Source: Streptomyces sp. LX-29
Lineage (GTDB): Bacteria; Actinomycetota; Actinomycetes; Streptomycetales; Streptomycetaceae
Length of the DNA stretch: 64,000 nucleotides
NCBI RefSeq assembly: GCF_029541745.1
Contig: NZ_CP089746.1
Coordinates: forward strand, 5,713,559 to 5,777,558
Direction: 5' to 3'
Shown here: positions 43,756 to 52,775 of the stretch, piece after piece
How positions within the stretch are numbered: the first letter of the stretch is position 1
Layout: every line of letters starts with the position of its first letter
The notes under the pieces: model-generated
The model's input: the letters and a program-made list of their open reading frames with translations, nothing else
The model's database searches: none
Told to the model about the DNA's origin: nothing
Position numbers and translations under genes: made by a program

Positions 43756-44361
43756 TCAGTGCGGGGCGGTGAAGTCGATGAGTCGACAGGCCGTCTCGAT
43801 GTCGATCTTGACCTGGGCGATGGAGGCACGCCCGGACAACCAGGTGATCAGAGCCGAGTGCCAGGTGTGCTCGATGACGCGGACCGCGGAGAGCTGCTCG
43901 GCGGTCGGGGGGCCGGCCAGCCGCATGGCGTCCAGGATGATCGCGGTGGTGAGCCGCGAGACGGCGTCCACCTCCGGGCTCACCGACCGGTCGGCGAAGG
44001 TCAACGCCCGCACCATCGCGTCCGCCAGATGCGGCTCGCGCTGCAACGCGCGGAACGCCCGCATCAGCGTCCGCGCCACCCGCGCGGACGGCTCCACCTC
44101 CGTGGGCGGGCGCTTGCGCAGCGTCTCGTGCAGCTGCTGCAACTGGTCCTGCATGGTGGCGACGAGCAGATGGACCTTGGAGGGGAAGTACCGGTAGAGC
44201 GTGCCGAGAGCCACGCTGGACAGCTCCGCCACCTCGCGCATCTGCACCGCGTCGAACCCGCCGCGGCTGGCCAACTGCGCGCTGGCGTGCAGGATCCGGC
44301 GACGGCGCGCCTCTTGCCGTTCGGTCAGCTGCAGGGGGGCTGGCTTGGCTTCTGCGGTCAT
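43756..44361 (-). CDS. kstR: TetR-family repressor, KstR-like
   Basis: 201 residues from ATG 44361. The N-terminal HTH (~15-65) reads RRRRILHASAQLASRGGFDAVQMREVAELSSVALGTLYRYFPSKVHLLVATM, very close to what I recall of mycobacterial KstR, especially QMR-VA and YRYFPSKVHLLV. The ligand domain has ADAMVRALTFAD and VIEHTWHSALITWLSGRAS, also KstR-like. KstR represses sterol catabolism and is released by steroid-CoA intermediates. Three TnnAACnnGTTnnA sites in the window, one at its own promoter, agree with this identity. Confidence 0.87.
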   Translation of the reverse strand: MTAEAKPAPLQLTERQEARRRRILHASAQLASRGGFDAVQMREVAELSSVALGTLYRYFPSKVHLLVATMQDQLQQLHETLRKRPPTEVEPSARVARTLMRAFRALQREPHLADAMVRALTFADRSVSPEVDAVSRLTTAIILDAMRLAGPPTAEQLSAVRVIEHTWHSALITWLSGRASIAQVKIDIETACRLIDFTAPH

Positions 44362-44513
44362 CTGTCCTACTTCGGTGCGTTCCGTCTGCAGGCTGCGGAC
44401 ACCGTGCATGATGGCAGGTGCGGGGTCTGTCTGCGTACCCGAAACCGCACCGGACCACCGGCCCTCGGGCCGTCCCGGCCGCCCTCGCCCGCGCCCGCCG
44501 CCCGTGACCAAGG

Positions 44514-44527
44514 TGAAACTTGTTCTA
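44514..44527. promoter_or_regulatory. KstR-type box in the kstR / glycosyltransferase intergenic region
   Basis: TGAAACTTGTTCTA fits T-N2-AAC-N2-GTT-N2-A exactly. It lies 55 bases before the glycosyltransferase start and about 150 bases before the kstR start, so it could serve both divergent promoters: autoregulation and control of the three-gene operon. Confidence 0.65.
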
Positions 44528-44581
44528 GCCAGCGGCTTGCGGCTACGCTCCCGCTGAACTGCACCGAGAGGGGGGCCGCGA

Positions 44582-45904
44582 GTGACCAGCGACAGCCCGC
44601 TGCGCATCGCGCTGCTCACCTACAAGGGAAACCCGTTCTGCGGCGGCCAGGGCGTCTACGTGCGCCACCTGTCGCGCGAGCTGGCCCGGCTGGGCCACCA
44701 CGTCGAGGTCATCGGCGCCCAGCCCTACCCGGTCCTGGACGACGGGGTCACCCTCACCGAGCTGCCCAGCCTCGACCTCTACCGCCAGCCGGACCCGTTC
44801 CGCACCCCGCGGCGCGAGGAGTTCCGCGACTGGATCGACGCCCTGGAGGTCGGCACCATGTGGACCGGCGGCTTCCCGGAGCCGCTCACGTTCAGCCTCC
44901 GCGTCCGCCGCCACCTCGCCTCCCGCCGCGGCCAGTTCGACGTCGTGCACGACAACCAGACCCTGGGCTACGGCCTGCTGGCTCTGGACAGAATCGGTTT
45001 CCCGCTGGTCACCACCGTGCACCACCCCATCACCGTCGACCGGCGGCTGGAGCTGGACGCGGCCGCCGACTGGAAGCGCCGGCTGTCCGTGCGCCGTTGG
45101 TACGGCTTCACCCGGATGCAGAAGCGCGTCGCGGGCCGGCTGCCCTCCGTCCTCACCGTCTCCGGCTCCTCCCGCCGGGAGATCGTCGACGACCTCGGGG
45201 TGCGCCCGGACCGCGTCCACGTCGTGCCCATAGGCGCCGACACCCGACTCTTCTCCCCGGACCCCGCCGTCGCCGAGGTCCCCGGCCGGATCGTCACCAC
45301 GTCCAGCGCGGACGTGCCCCTCAAGGGGCTGGTCCACCTCGTCGAGGCGCTCGCCAAGGTCCGCACCGAACACCCCGACGCCCACCTCGTGGTGGTCGGC
45401 AAGCAGCCCCAGGAGGGCCCGGTGGCCACCGCGATGGCGACCTACGGGCTCGACGGCGCCGTGCGGTTCGTCAAGGGCATCAGCGACGCCGAACTGGTCG
45501 ACCTGGTGCGCAGCGCCCAGATCGCCTGCGTCCCCTCCCTCTACGAGGGCTTCTCGCTGCCCGCCGCCGAGGCCATGGCCACCGGCACCCCGCTGGTCGC
45601 GACCACCGGCGGCGCCATCCCCGAGGTCGCCGGACCCGACGGCGAGACCTGCCTGGCCGTGCCGCCCGGCGACGCCGGGGCGCTCGCCACCGCGCTCACC
45701 CGGCTGCTCGGCGACGCCGAACTGCGCCGCCGGCTCGGTGGCGCGGGCCGCGAGCGGGTGCTGCGACGGTTCACCTGGGAGCAGGCGGCGATCGGCACCG
45801 CGGAGCGGTACCGCGAGGCCATCGCGGCCCAGAGGGGCGCCGTGCGCCGGGGCCCGGCCGCGGCCGGCTCGCTCGGCCGCCCACGCCAAGGCCAACGCAC
45901 CTAG
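44582..45904 (+). CDS. GT4-family (GT-B) glycosyltransferase
   Basis: 440 residues, GTG start behind GAGAGGGGGG. The N-terminal Rossmann half has LLTYKGNPFCGGQGVYVRHLSRELARLGH, with the Gly-Gly loop of GT-B donors. The C-terminal half has VHVVPIGADTRLFSP and the E-x7-E motif in PSLYEGFSLPAAEAMATGTPLVAT. Retaining GT4 enzymes transfer sugars from NDP-sugars to lipid, mycothiol-type or small-molecule acceptors; the acceptor here is unknown. First gene of an operon with a methyltransferase and an alpha-barrel protein, facing the KstR-type repressor and sharing its box. Confidence 0.9.
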   Translation: MTSDSPLRIALLTYKGNPFCGGQGVYVRHLSRELARLGHHVEVIGAQPYPVLDDGVTLTELPSLDLYRQPDPFRTPRREEFRDWIDALEVGTMWTGGFPEPLTFSLRVRRHLASRRGQFDVVHDNQTLGYGLLALDRIGFPLVTTVHHPITVDRRLELDAAADWKRRLSVRRWYGFTRMQKRVAGRLPSVLTVSGSSRREIVDDLGVRPDRVHVVPIGADTRLFSPDPAVAEVPGRIVTTSSADVPLKGLVHLVEALAKVRTEHPDAHLVVVGKQPQEGPVATAMATYGLDGAVRFVKGISDAELVDLVRSAQIACVPSLYEGFSLPAAEAMATGTPLVATTGGAIPEVAGPDGETCLAVPPGDAGALATALTRLLGDAELRRRLGGAGRERVLRRFTWEQAAIGTAERYREAIAAQRGAVRRGPAAAGSLGRPRQGQRT

Positions 45905-46027
45905 CCCCGGGGCGGCGTGGCGGTCGCCCGCGCGTGGCCGCCGGGCGGCCACCCCGCCGCCACCGCCCCATCGCCCTCGTGATCCCATGACCTCGCCGGC
46001 CGCCCACCGACCCAGAAGGCAGACCCC

Positions 46028-46846
46028 GTGCTGACCGTCGACTTCTCCCGCTTCCCGCTCGCCCCAGGCGACCGCGTCCTCGACCTGGGCTGCGGCGCCG
46101 GACGGCACGCCTTCGAGTGCTACCGGCGCGGCGCGCGCGTCGTCGCGCTCGACCGCAACGGAGACGAGATCCGTGAGGTCGCCAAGTGGTTCGCCGCCAT
46201 GAAGGAGGCCGGCGAGGCCCCGGCCGGCGCGACCGCCACCGCCATGGAGGGCGACGCGCTCGCCCTGCCGTTCCCGGACGACAGCTTCGACGTCGTGATC
46301 ATCTCCGAGGTCATGGAGCACATCCCCGACGACAAGGGCGTGCTGGCCGAGATGGTGCGGGTGCTCAAGCCCGGCGGACGGATCGCGATCACCGTGCCCC
46401 GCTACGGACCGGAGAAGGTCTGCTGGGCGCTCTCGGACGCCTACCACGAGGTCGAGGGCGGCCACATCCGCATCTACCGCGCGAACGAACTGCTCGGCAA
46501 GATGCGCGAGGCCGGGCTGCGGCCGTACGGCACCCACCACGCGCACGCCCTGCACAGCCCCTACTGGTGGCTCAAGTGCGCCTTCGGCGTGGACAACGAC
46601 AAGGCCCTGCCGGTCCGCGCGTACCACAAGCTGCTGGTCTGGGACATCATGAAGAAGCCGCTGGCCACCCGGCTCGCCGAGCGGGCCCTCAACCCGCTCG
46701 TCGGCAAGAGCTTCGTGGCGTACGCGACCAAGCCGCGGGCGGCCGCCGGAGCCGAACAGGCCGCCGGAGCCGACCACGCCACCGGCGCCGCCACCACCGC
46801 CGGTGTCGCCGACACCTCCGCAGCGGACGCGGAGGCGGGCGCGTGA
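46028..46846 (+). CDS. Class I SAM-dependent methyltransferase
   Basis: 272 residues, GTG 46028. The SAM motif I is RVLDLGCGAGRHAFE (about 17-31), motif II VVALDRNGDEI, motif III FDVVIISEVMEHIPDD and the post-motif LKPGGRIAITVPR. The middle and C-terminal parts (HALHSPYWWLKCAFGV) are family-specific. The last ~40 residues are Ala-rich low complexity. It lies 123 bases after the glycosyltransferase and overlaps the next gene by 4 bases (GTGA), so the three enzymes likely act on the same molecule. Substrate unknown. Confidence 0.88.
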   Translation: MLTVDFSRFPLAPGDRVLDLGCGAGRHAFECYRRGARVVALDRNGDEIREVAKWFAAMKEAGEAPAGATATAMEGDALALPFPDDSFDVVIISEVMEHIPDDKGVLAEMVRVLKPGGRIAITVPRYGPEKVCWALSDAYHEVEGGHIRIYRANELLGKMREAGLRPYGTHHAHALHSPYWWLKCAFGVDNDKALPVRAYHKLLVWDIMKKPLATRLAERALNPLVGKSFVAYATKPRAAAGAEQAAGADHATGAATTAGVADTSAADAEAGA

Positions 46847-47937
46847 CGGCATTCAGCCGCGGCCCCGGCCGCACCGAACGTCTCGTGCTGCCCGGAGTCC
46901 TCACGGCCGAACAGGCCGCGGAGACCGTCGCCGGCATCGCCGCCGCCCAGCGCGAGGACGGCGCCATACCGTGGTTCCGCGGCCACCACCTCGACCCGTG
47001 GGACCACGTCGAAGCGGCCATGGCCCTGGACGCGGCCGGCGAACACGAGCGCGCCCGCGCCGCCTACCGCTGGCTCGCCCGGCACCAGAACCCGGACGGC
47101 TCCTGGTACGCCGCCTACCCCGACCTGCCGGACGGCGTGGACGCGGCCGGCCCCACCGACCGCGGCGTCGAGACCAACTTCTGCGCGTACGTCGCCGTCG
47201 GCGTGTGGCACCACTACCTCTCCACCGGCGACGACGCCTTCCTGGACCGCATGTGGCCCACCGTGCTGGCCGCCATCGAGTTCGTCCTCCGCCTCCAGCA
47301 GCCCGGCGGCCAGATCGGCTGGCGGCGCGACCCGGACGGCACGGAGGTCGCCGACGCGCTGCTCACCGGCAACTCCTCGATCTACCAGGCGCTGCGCTGC
47401 GCCCTGGCCATCGCCGAACACCGCGAGGAACCCCAGCCCGACTGGGAGATCGCGGCCGGCCGGCTCGCGCACGCCATACGCCACCACCCGGAGCGGTTCC
47501 TCGCCAAGGACCGCTACTCCATGGACTGGTACTACCCGGTGCTCGGCGGGGCGGTGACCGGCGCCGCCGCCAAGGAGCGCATCGAGTCCGGCTGGGACCG
47601 GTTCGTCGTCCCCGGGTTGGGCGTGCGCTGTGTCGTCCCCAACCCCTGGGTCACCGGCGGCGAGAGCTGCGAACTGGCCCTCGCGCTCTGGGTGATGGGC
47701 GAGTCGGACCGCGCGGTGGAGATCCTCCAGTGGATCCAGCCGCACCTGCGCGCGGACGACGGCATGTACTGGACGGGGTACGTCTTCGACGACCAGGCCG
47801 TCTGGCCCGAGGAACGCACCACCTGGACCGCCGGATCGCTGCTGCTGGCCGTGGCCGCGCTCGGCGGCGACGAGGCGACCACCGCGGTCTTCAGCGGCGA
47901 GCGCCTGCCCAACGGCCTGGACACCGACTGCTGTTAG
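46843..47937 (+). CDS. Alpha/alpha-barrel protein annotated as prenyltransferase-like
   Basis: 364 residues, GTG overlapping the methyltransferase stop. The sequence has repeated helical hairpins with Gly-Ala-Ile-Pro-Trp-Phe, HQNPDGSWYAAYPDL and LQQPGGQIGWRRDPDG turns, typical of prenyltransferase/squalene-cyclase-like or glycoside-hydrolase-like (alpha/alpha)6 barrels. Acidic residues in VETNFCAYVAVG and SMDWYYPVLGG are candidate active-site residues. There is no signal peptide. With the upstream glycosyltransferase it could process a glycosylated lipid or sugar; true prenyl transfer is not supported by motif. Confidence 0.75.
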   Translation: MTAFSRGPGRTERLVLPGVLTAEQAAETVAGIAAAQREDGAIPWFRGHHLDPWDHVEAAMALDAAGEHERARAAYRWLARHQNPDGSWYAAYPDLPDGVDAAGPTDRGVETNFCAYVAVGVWHHYLSTGDDAFLDRMWPTVLAAIEFVLRLQQPGGQIGWRRDPDGTEVADALLTGNSSIYQALRCALAIAEHREEPQPDWEIAAGRLAHAIRHHPERFLAKDRYSMDWYYPVLGGAVTGAAAKERIESGWDRFVVPGLGVRCVVPNPWVTGGESCELALALWVMGESDRAVEILQWIQPHLRADDGMYWTGYVFDDQAVWPEERTTWTAGSLLLAVAALGGDEATTAVFSGERLPNGLDTDCC

Positions 47938-48010
47938 CGCGGACGACGAGGCGTCAGATGTCGGCGAGGGCGGCCCGGAAGGATCCGGCGCCGCCCTCTA
48001 CGCTGAGGCC

Positions 48011-48823
48011 ATGACCGACCAGGGAGTGCACCGCTTCGACCGCCTCGACCACGACCGCTGCTGCGCCGAAATCATCTCGCAGACCGACCTGTTGCGCGCC
48101 GCCGTCACCGGCGCCGACCCGTCGGTGACCTGCCCGACCTGCCCCGACTGGTCGATCGCCGACCTGCTGCGGCACGTCGGCAACGCCCACCGCTGGGTCG
48201 AGGCGATCGTCCGCACCCGCGCCACCGCCTACCTGCCGCCCGACCGGATCCCCGACGACGCCCCACAGGGCGACGACCTCGCGGCCCTGGACGCCTGGCT
48301 GGCCAAGGGCGCCACCGCGCTCGCCGAGACGCTGCGCGCGGCCGGCGCGAGGACCCCGGTCTGGACCTGGGCGGAGGACCAGAGCGTCGGCTTCTGGGCC
48401 CGCCGCATGGCCCACGAGACGGTGGTCCACCGGGCCGACGCGGCCATCGCGGCCGGCGTGGAGTACGCCCTGGCCCCGGAGGTGGCGGCGGACGCCGTCG
48501 ACGAGTGGCTGGACGTCCTCCGCCAGCCGAACCTCCGCGTGGCCTTCCCGGACCTCGCCAAGCTGCGCGGCCCCGGCCGCTCCCTCCATCTGCACGCCAC
48601 CGACACCGCCCCGGAGGCGGAGGCCGAGTGGCTGATCGAGCTCGACGAGGAGGGCTTCGCCTGGCGGCGCGCCCACGGGAAGGCGAGCGTCGCCCTGCGC
48701 GCCCCCATGACGGACCTGCTGCTGGCCTTCTACCGCCGACTGCCGGTGGACAGCGACCGGGTCGAGGTGCTGGGCGACGCCGCGGTGCTGGAGTTCTGGC
48801 TGGAGCACGCGACGTTCGGCTAG
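48011..48823 (+). CDS. Maleylpyruvate isomerase-family, mycothiol-dependent (DinB-like) protein
   Basis: 270 residues. The MDMPI N-terminal helical bundle has TCPTCPDWSIADLLRHVGNAHRW (~37-59) and MAHETVVHRADAAIA (~138-152). The His and Glu/His residues there match the metal-binding triad of mycothiol-dependent maleylpyruvate isomerase. The C-terminal SCP-like domain follows. Many Streptomyces paralogues exist, and the actual isomerase or thiol-transfer substrate is rarely known. It is followed by the convergent LLM oxidoreductase after 19 bases. Confidence 0.82.
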   Translation: MTDQGVHRFDRLDHDRCCAEIISQTDLLRAAVTGADPSVTCPTCPDWSIADLLRHVGNAHRWVEAIVRTRATAYLPPDRIPDDAPQGDDLAALDAWLAKGATALAETLRAAGARTPVWTWAEDQSVGFWARRMAHETVVHRADAAIAAGVEYALAPEVAADAVDEWLDVLRQPNLRVAFPDLAKLRGPGRSLHLHATDTAPEAEAEWLIELDEEGFAWRRAHGKASVALRAPMTDLLLAFYRRLPVDSDRVEVLGDAAVLEFWLEHATFG

Positions 48824-48842
48824 TGGGCCGTGGGTGCGGCCG

Positions 48843-49853
48843 CTAGGAGTTGAGCTCGGCGAGGACGCGCAGCGTGTGCGGGTCCGGGGCGGTGAGCAGC
48901 AGATCCGTCACCGGGCCCGCCCGCCACAGCTCCAGCCGCTCGGCGATCCGCTCCCGCGGGCCGACCAGCGAGATCTCGTCCGCGAAGGCGTCCGGCACCG
49001 CCGCGACCGCCTCGGCGCGGTGCCCCTCGGCGAACAGCTTCTGGACCCGTCGCGCCGCCTCCTCGAAGCCCATCCGGGCCATCAGGTCGGCGTGGAAGTT
49101 GTGGCGGGCGTGGCCCATGCCGCCGATGTAGAAGGCCAGCATCGCCTTGACCGGCCGCAGCCCCTCCGAGACGTCGTCACACACCCGCGCCTGCGCGATC
49201 GGTGCCACCACGAAGCCCTCCGGAGCGGCGGCGAGCGGCTCCTCGTACATCGCCGTGCGCAGCGGCGACCAGTACAGCGGCAGCCAGCCGTCGGCGATGC
49301 GCACGGTCTGCGCGATGTTCCTGGGGCCCTCGGCGCCGAGCAGCACGGGCAGGTCGGCCCGGAGCGGGTGGGTGATGGACTTGAGCGGCCGGCCGAGGCC
49401 GGTGGCGTCGTCGCCGGTGTACGGATGCGAGTGGAACCGCCCCGCCAGCCGCACCGGCTCCGCGCGACGCAGCACCTGTCGTACGACGTCCACGTACTCG
49501 CGGGTGGCGGTGAGCGGACTCGCCGGGAACGGCCTCCCGTACCAGCCCTCCACCACCTGCGGCCCGGACAGCCCGAGTCCGAGCGTCAGCCGCCCCCCGG
49601 AGAGGTGGTCCAGGGTGAGCGCGTGCATCGCGGTGGCCGTGGGCGTGCGCGCCGCCATCTGCGCGACGGCGGTGCCCAGCCGGATGCGGGTGGTGTGCGC
49701 GGCGATCCAGGCGAGTGGGGTGAAGGCGTCCGAGCCCCAGGACTCGGCGGTCCAGACGGAGTGGTAGCCGTAGGTCTCCGCCTGCCGGGCGAGGGCGAGG
49801 TGGCCGGGGGCGGGGGTGCGGGACCAGTAGCCGAGTGCCAGACCGAGCCGCAT
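48843..49853 (-). CDS. LLM-class F420-dependent oxidoreductase (Rv3520c-like)
   Basis: 336 residues. The luciferase-like TIM barrel starts MRLGLALGYWSRTP and contains TAESWGSDAFTPLAW, IRLGTAVAQMAARTPTATAMHALTLDHLSGGR (F420-type phosphate loop) and LGLGLSGPQVVEGWYGRPF. These agree closely with my memory of Rv3520c, an F420-dependent member encoded within the mycobacterial cholesterol-catabolic region. An operator-like CTGACG-N3-CGTCAG variant lies 15 bases upstream of the start and links it to cyp125. The reaction is unproven, probably reduction or oxidation of a CoA- or steroid-linked intermediate. Confidence 0.85.
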   Translation of the reverse strand: MRLGLALGYWSRTPAPGHLALARQAETYGYHSVWTAESWGSDAFTPLAWIAAHTTRIRLGTAVAQMAARTPTATAMHALTLDHLSGGRLTLGLGLSGPQVVEGWYGRPFPASPLTATREYVDVVRQVLRRAEPVRLAGRFHSHPYTGDDATGLGRPLKSITHPLRADLPVLLGAEGPRNIAQTVRIADGWLPLYWSPLRTAMYEEPLAAAPEGFVVAPIAQARVCDDVSEGLRPVKAMLAFYIGGMGHARHNFHADLMARMGFEEAARRVQKLFAEGHRAEAVAAVPDAFADEISLVGPRERIAERLELWRAGPVTDLLLTAPDPHTLRVLAELNS

Positions 49854-49867
49854 GCGGGCCCCCTTGG

Positions 49868-49882
49868 GTGACGGTACGTCAG
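49868..49882 (-). promoter_or_regulatory. CTGAYG-N3-CRTCAG operator-like site before the LLM oxidoreductase
   Basis: GTGACGGTACGTCAG: arms TGACG and CGTCA around GTA, lacking only the first C of the consensus. It lies 15 bases upstream of the start codon. Nearby TGACCGTAC (49889-49897) repeats part of it. Confidence 0.55.
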
Positions 49883-50018
49883 CTGAATGACCGTACGGGG
49901 TCGTCGCGGCCGCGGCAATGCCCCGGTGCGGGCCGGGGCGCGGGGCCGCCGGAAAGGGAACGGCCCCCCGTCCCAGAGGGGACGAGGGGCCGTGTCGCCG
50001 GCGACAGAGATGCGGGGG

Positions 50019-50846
50019 CTAGCCGCGCTGGATGCCGGAGGTGTCCTGGAGGACGCCGCGGCGGCCGTCCTGGGTCTGGGCGACGAGCGCCTGACCGCGC
50101 TGCTCCACCGCGAGGTACCAGGTGCCGGGGGCGAGCTCGGCGATGGTGTTCGACGAGCCGTCCTCGGCGTACAGCGGACGGGCCACCGGAACCGCGAACC
50201 AGAACGGCGCGAAGTCCGAGGCGCCGCCGGCCGCCGGGGCCGGCTGCGGGGCGCCGGCGCCCGCGGCGGGCTGACCCGCCTGGGCACCGAACGGCTGCTG
50301 CTGGCCGAGCGGAGCGGCACCGCCACCGGTCTGCTGGCCCGGGTAGCCGTAGCCGGCCTGCGGCGCGCCGCCGCCGAACGGGGTCGGGGCCTGCGGGCCC
50401 GCGGCGCCCATCAGCGGAGCCTTGAGGGCGGGGACGCGCTGGGTGAGCAGCGCGCCGGCGGCCAGGGCCAGGGTGGCGATCAGGCCGAGGATCTGCCCGA
50501 CGCCCTTGTCGACGTGCTCGTAGCCGCCGAGGATCGTCCACACCGAGCTCCAGGCGGAGAACACCGCGAGCGCGATGCCCCACTGCTCAAGGGTGAGTCC
50601 GAAGAGGTTGCGGGCCTGCGGCTGGAACCGCGCGGCGACGATCAGGGCCGCAGCGATCACACCCGCCAGGAAGATCGACGGAAGCACCGGGAAGAAGTCG
50701 GACTTCCACCCGTTCTCGCCTTCCTCGCGACAGAAGTCAGACCCGCCGCAGTCGGTCGTGTAGAAGTCCAGGAACGAGGCGATGAACAGCAACACCGCTG
50801 CTCCGATCACCACGCCGTCGCCCCTAGTGAGAGAGCGGATGTTCAA
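50019..50846 (-). CDS. DUF5336-type membrane protein with Gly/Pro/Gln-rich tail
   Basis: 275 residues. The start is TTG at 50846, supported by AAAGGA 8 bases upstream; no ATG or GTG fits. Four hydrophobic segments (~11-27, 52-72, 82-103, 112-130) are followed by a Gly/Ala/Pro/Gln-rich cytoplasmic or cell-wall segment (~140-215) and a C-terminal SH3-like stretch (~222-275, AELAPGTWYLAVEQRGQALVAQTQDGRRGVLQD). Two Cys (CGGSDFC) sit in the first external loop. The family has no known function. Monocistronic. Confidence 0.75.
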   Translation of the reverse strand: MNIRSLTRGDGVVIGAAVLLFIASFLDFYTTDCGGSDFCREEGENGWKSDFFPVLPSIFLAGVIAAALIVAARFQPQARNLFGLTLEQWGIALAVFSAWSSVWTILGGYEHVDKGVGQILGLIATLALAAGALLTQRVPALKAPLMGAAGPQAPTPFGGGAPQAGYGYPGQQTGGGAAPLGQQQPFGAQAGQPAAGAGAPQPAPAAGGASDFAPFWFAVPVARPLYAEDGSSNTIAELAPGTWYLAVEQRGQALVAQTQDGRRGVLQDTSGIQRG

Positions 50847-51025
50847 CGTATGGTCCTTTGTCGGTCTCGTCAGTAGTCGTGTCGCTGTCGCCGGACGCGT
50901 GCGCGAAGGCTCGGGGGTGGGTCCCCCATCGTACGGGTGAATCTAACGGCGGGACCTGTCGGGTCGCGCGGTCGGTATCTCCCCGTTACGGTCCTGTTCC
51001 GGAGCTGTTCCGGACTGTTGCCGAC

Positions 51026-51973
51026 TTACCCCCGCAGGAAGTCCGTAATGCCCTCCGCGATCCCTTGTGCCGCGCGTGCGCGCCACTTCGGGTCGGTCAG
51101 GCGTGCCGCGTCCTCCGGGTCGCGCATATTGCCACACTCAATGAACACCTTGGGGACGGTTGACAGATTCAGGCCCCCGAGATCGTCGCGGACCGTCAAC
51201 CCCGTTCCGCCGCCGAGATAGTTGGCGGGCTCGGTGCGGGTGGCGGCGGTGAAGCGGTCGATGACGGCTTCGGCCAGTTCGCGGGAGGGGCCGACGATCG
51301 CGGAGGTGTCGGCGGCGCCGCCGCGCACCGACGCGGGGGCGATGACGTGGAATCCGCGTTGGCCCGCGCCCGCGCCGTCCGCGTGGACGGAGACGACGGC
51401 GTCCGCTCCGGCCCGGTTTCCGATCCGGGCCCGTTCGTCGACGCACGGGCCGTACCGCCGGTCGCCGTCCTGCGTGAATTCCACCTTCGCTCCGCGCTCT
51501 TCCAACAGCGTGCGGGCGCGGCGCGCGACATCGAGGGTGAACGAGGCTTCGGGGTAACCGGAGTTCGTCGCCGTACCCGTGGTGTCGCATTCCTTCTTCT
51601 TGGTACCGATGTCCACGAGTCGGGCGATCTCGGAAGGGTGTTCGCGGTTGTGGGGATTGTGGCCGGGATCGATCACGATCACTTTGCCTTTGAGGCTGCC
51701 GCGATTGTCTTTGTTGTTATCCGGGCTTCCGGACGGGTTCGTCCGCGACGGAGACGATGCGGAAGGCGCGGGTCCGCCGTCGGGCTCGCCGGTGCCCGTG
51801 CCGGTGCCCTTGCCGGAGCCGCTGCTGTGAGCGGCGCCACCTCGGCCGTCACGGTCGCCGTCGCCGGCGCAGCCCGCGAGGGCGGCCGGCGCCAGCGCGG
51901 CCAGGGCGAGCAGGGTCAGCAGGGTGCCGCGCGGGCGGCGGCCGGATGTGGGGGGAGAGCTGCCGTGGGACAC
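51026..51973 (-). CDS. N-acetylmuramoyl-L-alanine amidase (Amidase_3), lipoprotein
   Basis: 315 residues, GTG start. A lipoprotein signal with lipobox LAGC (~31-34) is followed by a Gly/Ser/Thr linker (~45-95). The Amidase_3 domain has VIVIDPGHNPHNREHP (first zinc His), ARLVDIG with acidic ligand nearby, VSVHADG (third ligand His) and the catalytic Glu in KVFIECGNMRDPEDAARL. It cleaves the MurNAc-L-Ala bond in peptidoglycan at the outer face of the membrane and probably acts in cell separation or remodelling. Confidence 0.92.
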   Translation of the reverse strand: MSHGSSPPTSGRRPRGTLLTLLALAALAPAALAGCAGDGDRDGRGGAAHSSGSGKGTGTGTGEPDGGPAPSASSPSRTNPSGSPDNNKDNRGSLKGKVIVIDPGHNPHNREHPSEIARLVDIGTKKKECDTTGTATNSGYPEASFTLDVARRARTLLEERGAKVEFTQDGDRRYGPCVDERARIGNRAGADAVVSVHADGAGAGQRGFHVIAPASVRGGAADTSAIVGPSRELAEAVIDRFTAATRTEPANYLGGGTGLTVRDDLGGLNLSTVPKVFIECGNMRDPEDAARLTDPKWRARAAQGIAEGITDFLRG

Positions 51974-52010
51974 GCCGCGATCGTAACCGGGCCGCCGCCC
52001 CGAAGTCGTA

Positions 52011-52691
52011 TCAGATGCCCGTGCCGGTACGGCGCAACACCCGCAGCGAGTGCGTCACCGAGACCTCGGTGAAGGCGCCGGACTCCAGGGCGCGCCGGTA
52101 GACGCGGTACGGGGCCTGGCCGCCGTCGGCCGGGTCGGGGAAGACGTCGTGGATGACCAGCAGCCCGCCGGGCGCCACATGCGGGGCCCAGCCCTCGTAG
52201 TCGCCGGTGGCGTGCTCGTCGGTGTGGCCGCCGTCGATGAAGACGAGCCCGACCGGGGTGTTCCAGACCGCCGCGACCTGGGGGGAGCGGCCCACGACGG
52301 CGATCACGTGCTCCTCGAGGCCGGCCGCGTGCAGCGTGCGGCGGAAGGCGGGCAGCGTGTCCATGCGACCGACCTCGGGGTCCACGACCGTCGGGTCGTG
52401 GTACTCCCAGCCGGGCTGCTGCTCCTCGGAGCCGCGGTGGTGGTCGACGGTGACCGTCACGGTGCCCGCCGCGCGGGCGGCGTCGGCCAGCAGGATCGTG
52501 GAGCGGCCGCAGTACGTTCCCACCTCCAGCAACGGCAGCCCGAGCCCCGCGGCCGTGGTGGCGGCCGTGTGCAGGGCGAGGCCCTCGTCGACGGGCATGA
52601 ACCCCTTCGCCGCCTCGAACGCGGCGAGTATCGCGGGCGCGGGGCCCTCGGCCACGGGGCCCTCGGTCGTGGGAGTGGGCGTGCCGGCCAT
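52011..52691 (-). CDS. Class I SAM-dependent methyltransferase (Methyltransf_24 type)
   Basis: 226 residues from ATG 52691 behind AGGAGG. SAM loop LPLLEVGTYCGRSTILLADAA (~53-73), acidic VTVDHHRGSEEQQPGW, then GLVFIDGGHTDEHATGDYEGWAPHVAPGGLLVIHDVF, the motif IV/V region of the small Methyltransf_24 family. The acceptor is unknown. Divergent from the truncated MFS fragment and SDR gene. Confidence 0.87.
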   Translation of the reverse strand: MAGTPTPTTEGPVAEGPAPAILAAFEAAKGFMPVDEGLALHTAATTAAGLGLPLLEVGTYCGRSTILLADAARAAGTVTVTVDHHRGSEEQQPGWEYHDPTVVDPEVGRMDTLPAFRRTLHAAGLEEHVIAVVGRSPQVAAVWNTPVGLVFIDGGHTDEHATGDYEGWAPHVAPGGLLVIHDVFPDPADGGQAPYRVYRRALESGAFTEVSVTHSLRVLRRTGTGI

Positions 52692-52775
52692 CTGTCGCGT
52701 CCTCCTGGTGGTGCGTACGGCGTGCCTACGGCTCGCGCTCGTTGCCGTGCGCTGGGGCGCGCTCGGCTCGCGCCC

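Noticed and set aside
44201..44557. 118-codon + frame between kstR and the glycosyltransferase
   Set aside because: Mostly antisense to kstR, without ribosome site; the intergenic part holds the KstR-type box.
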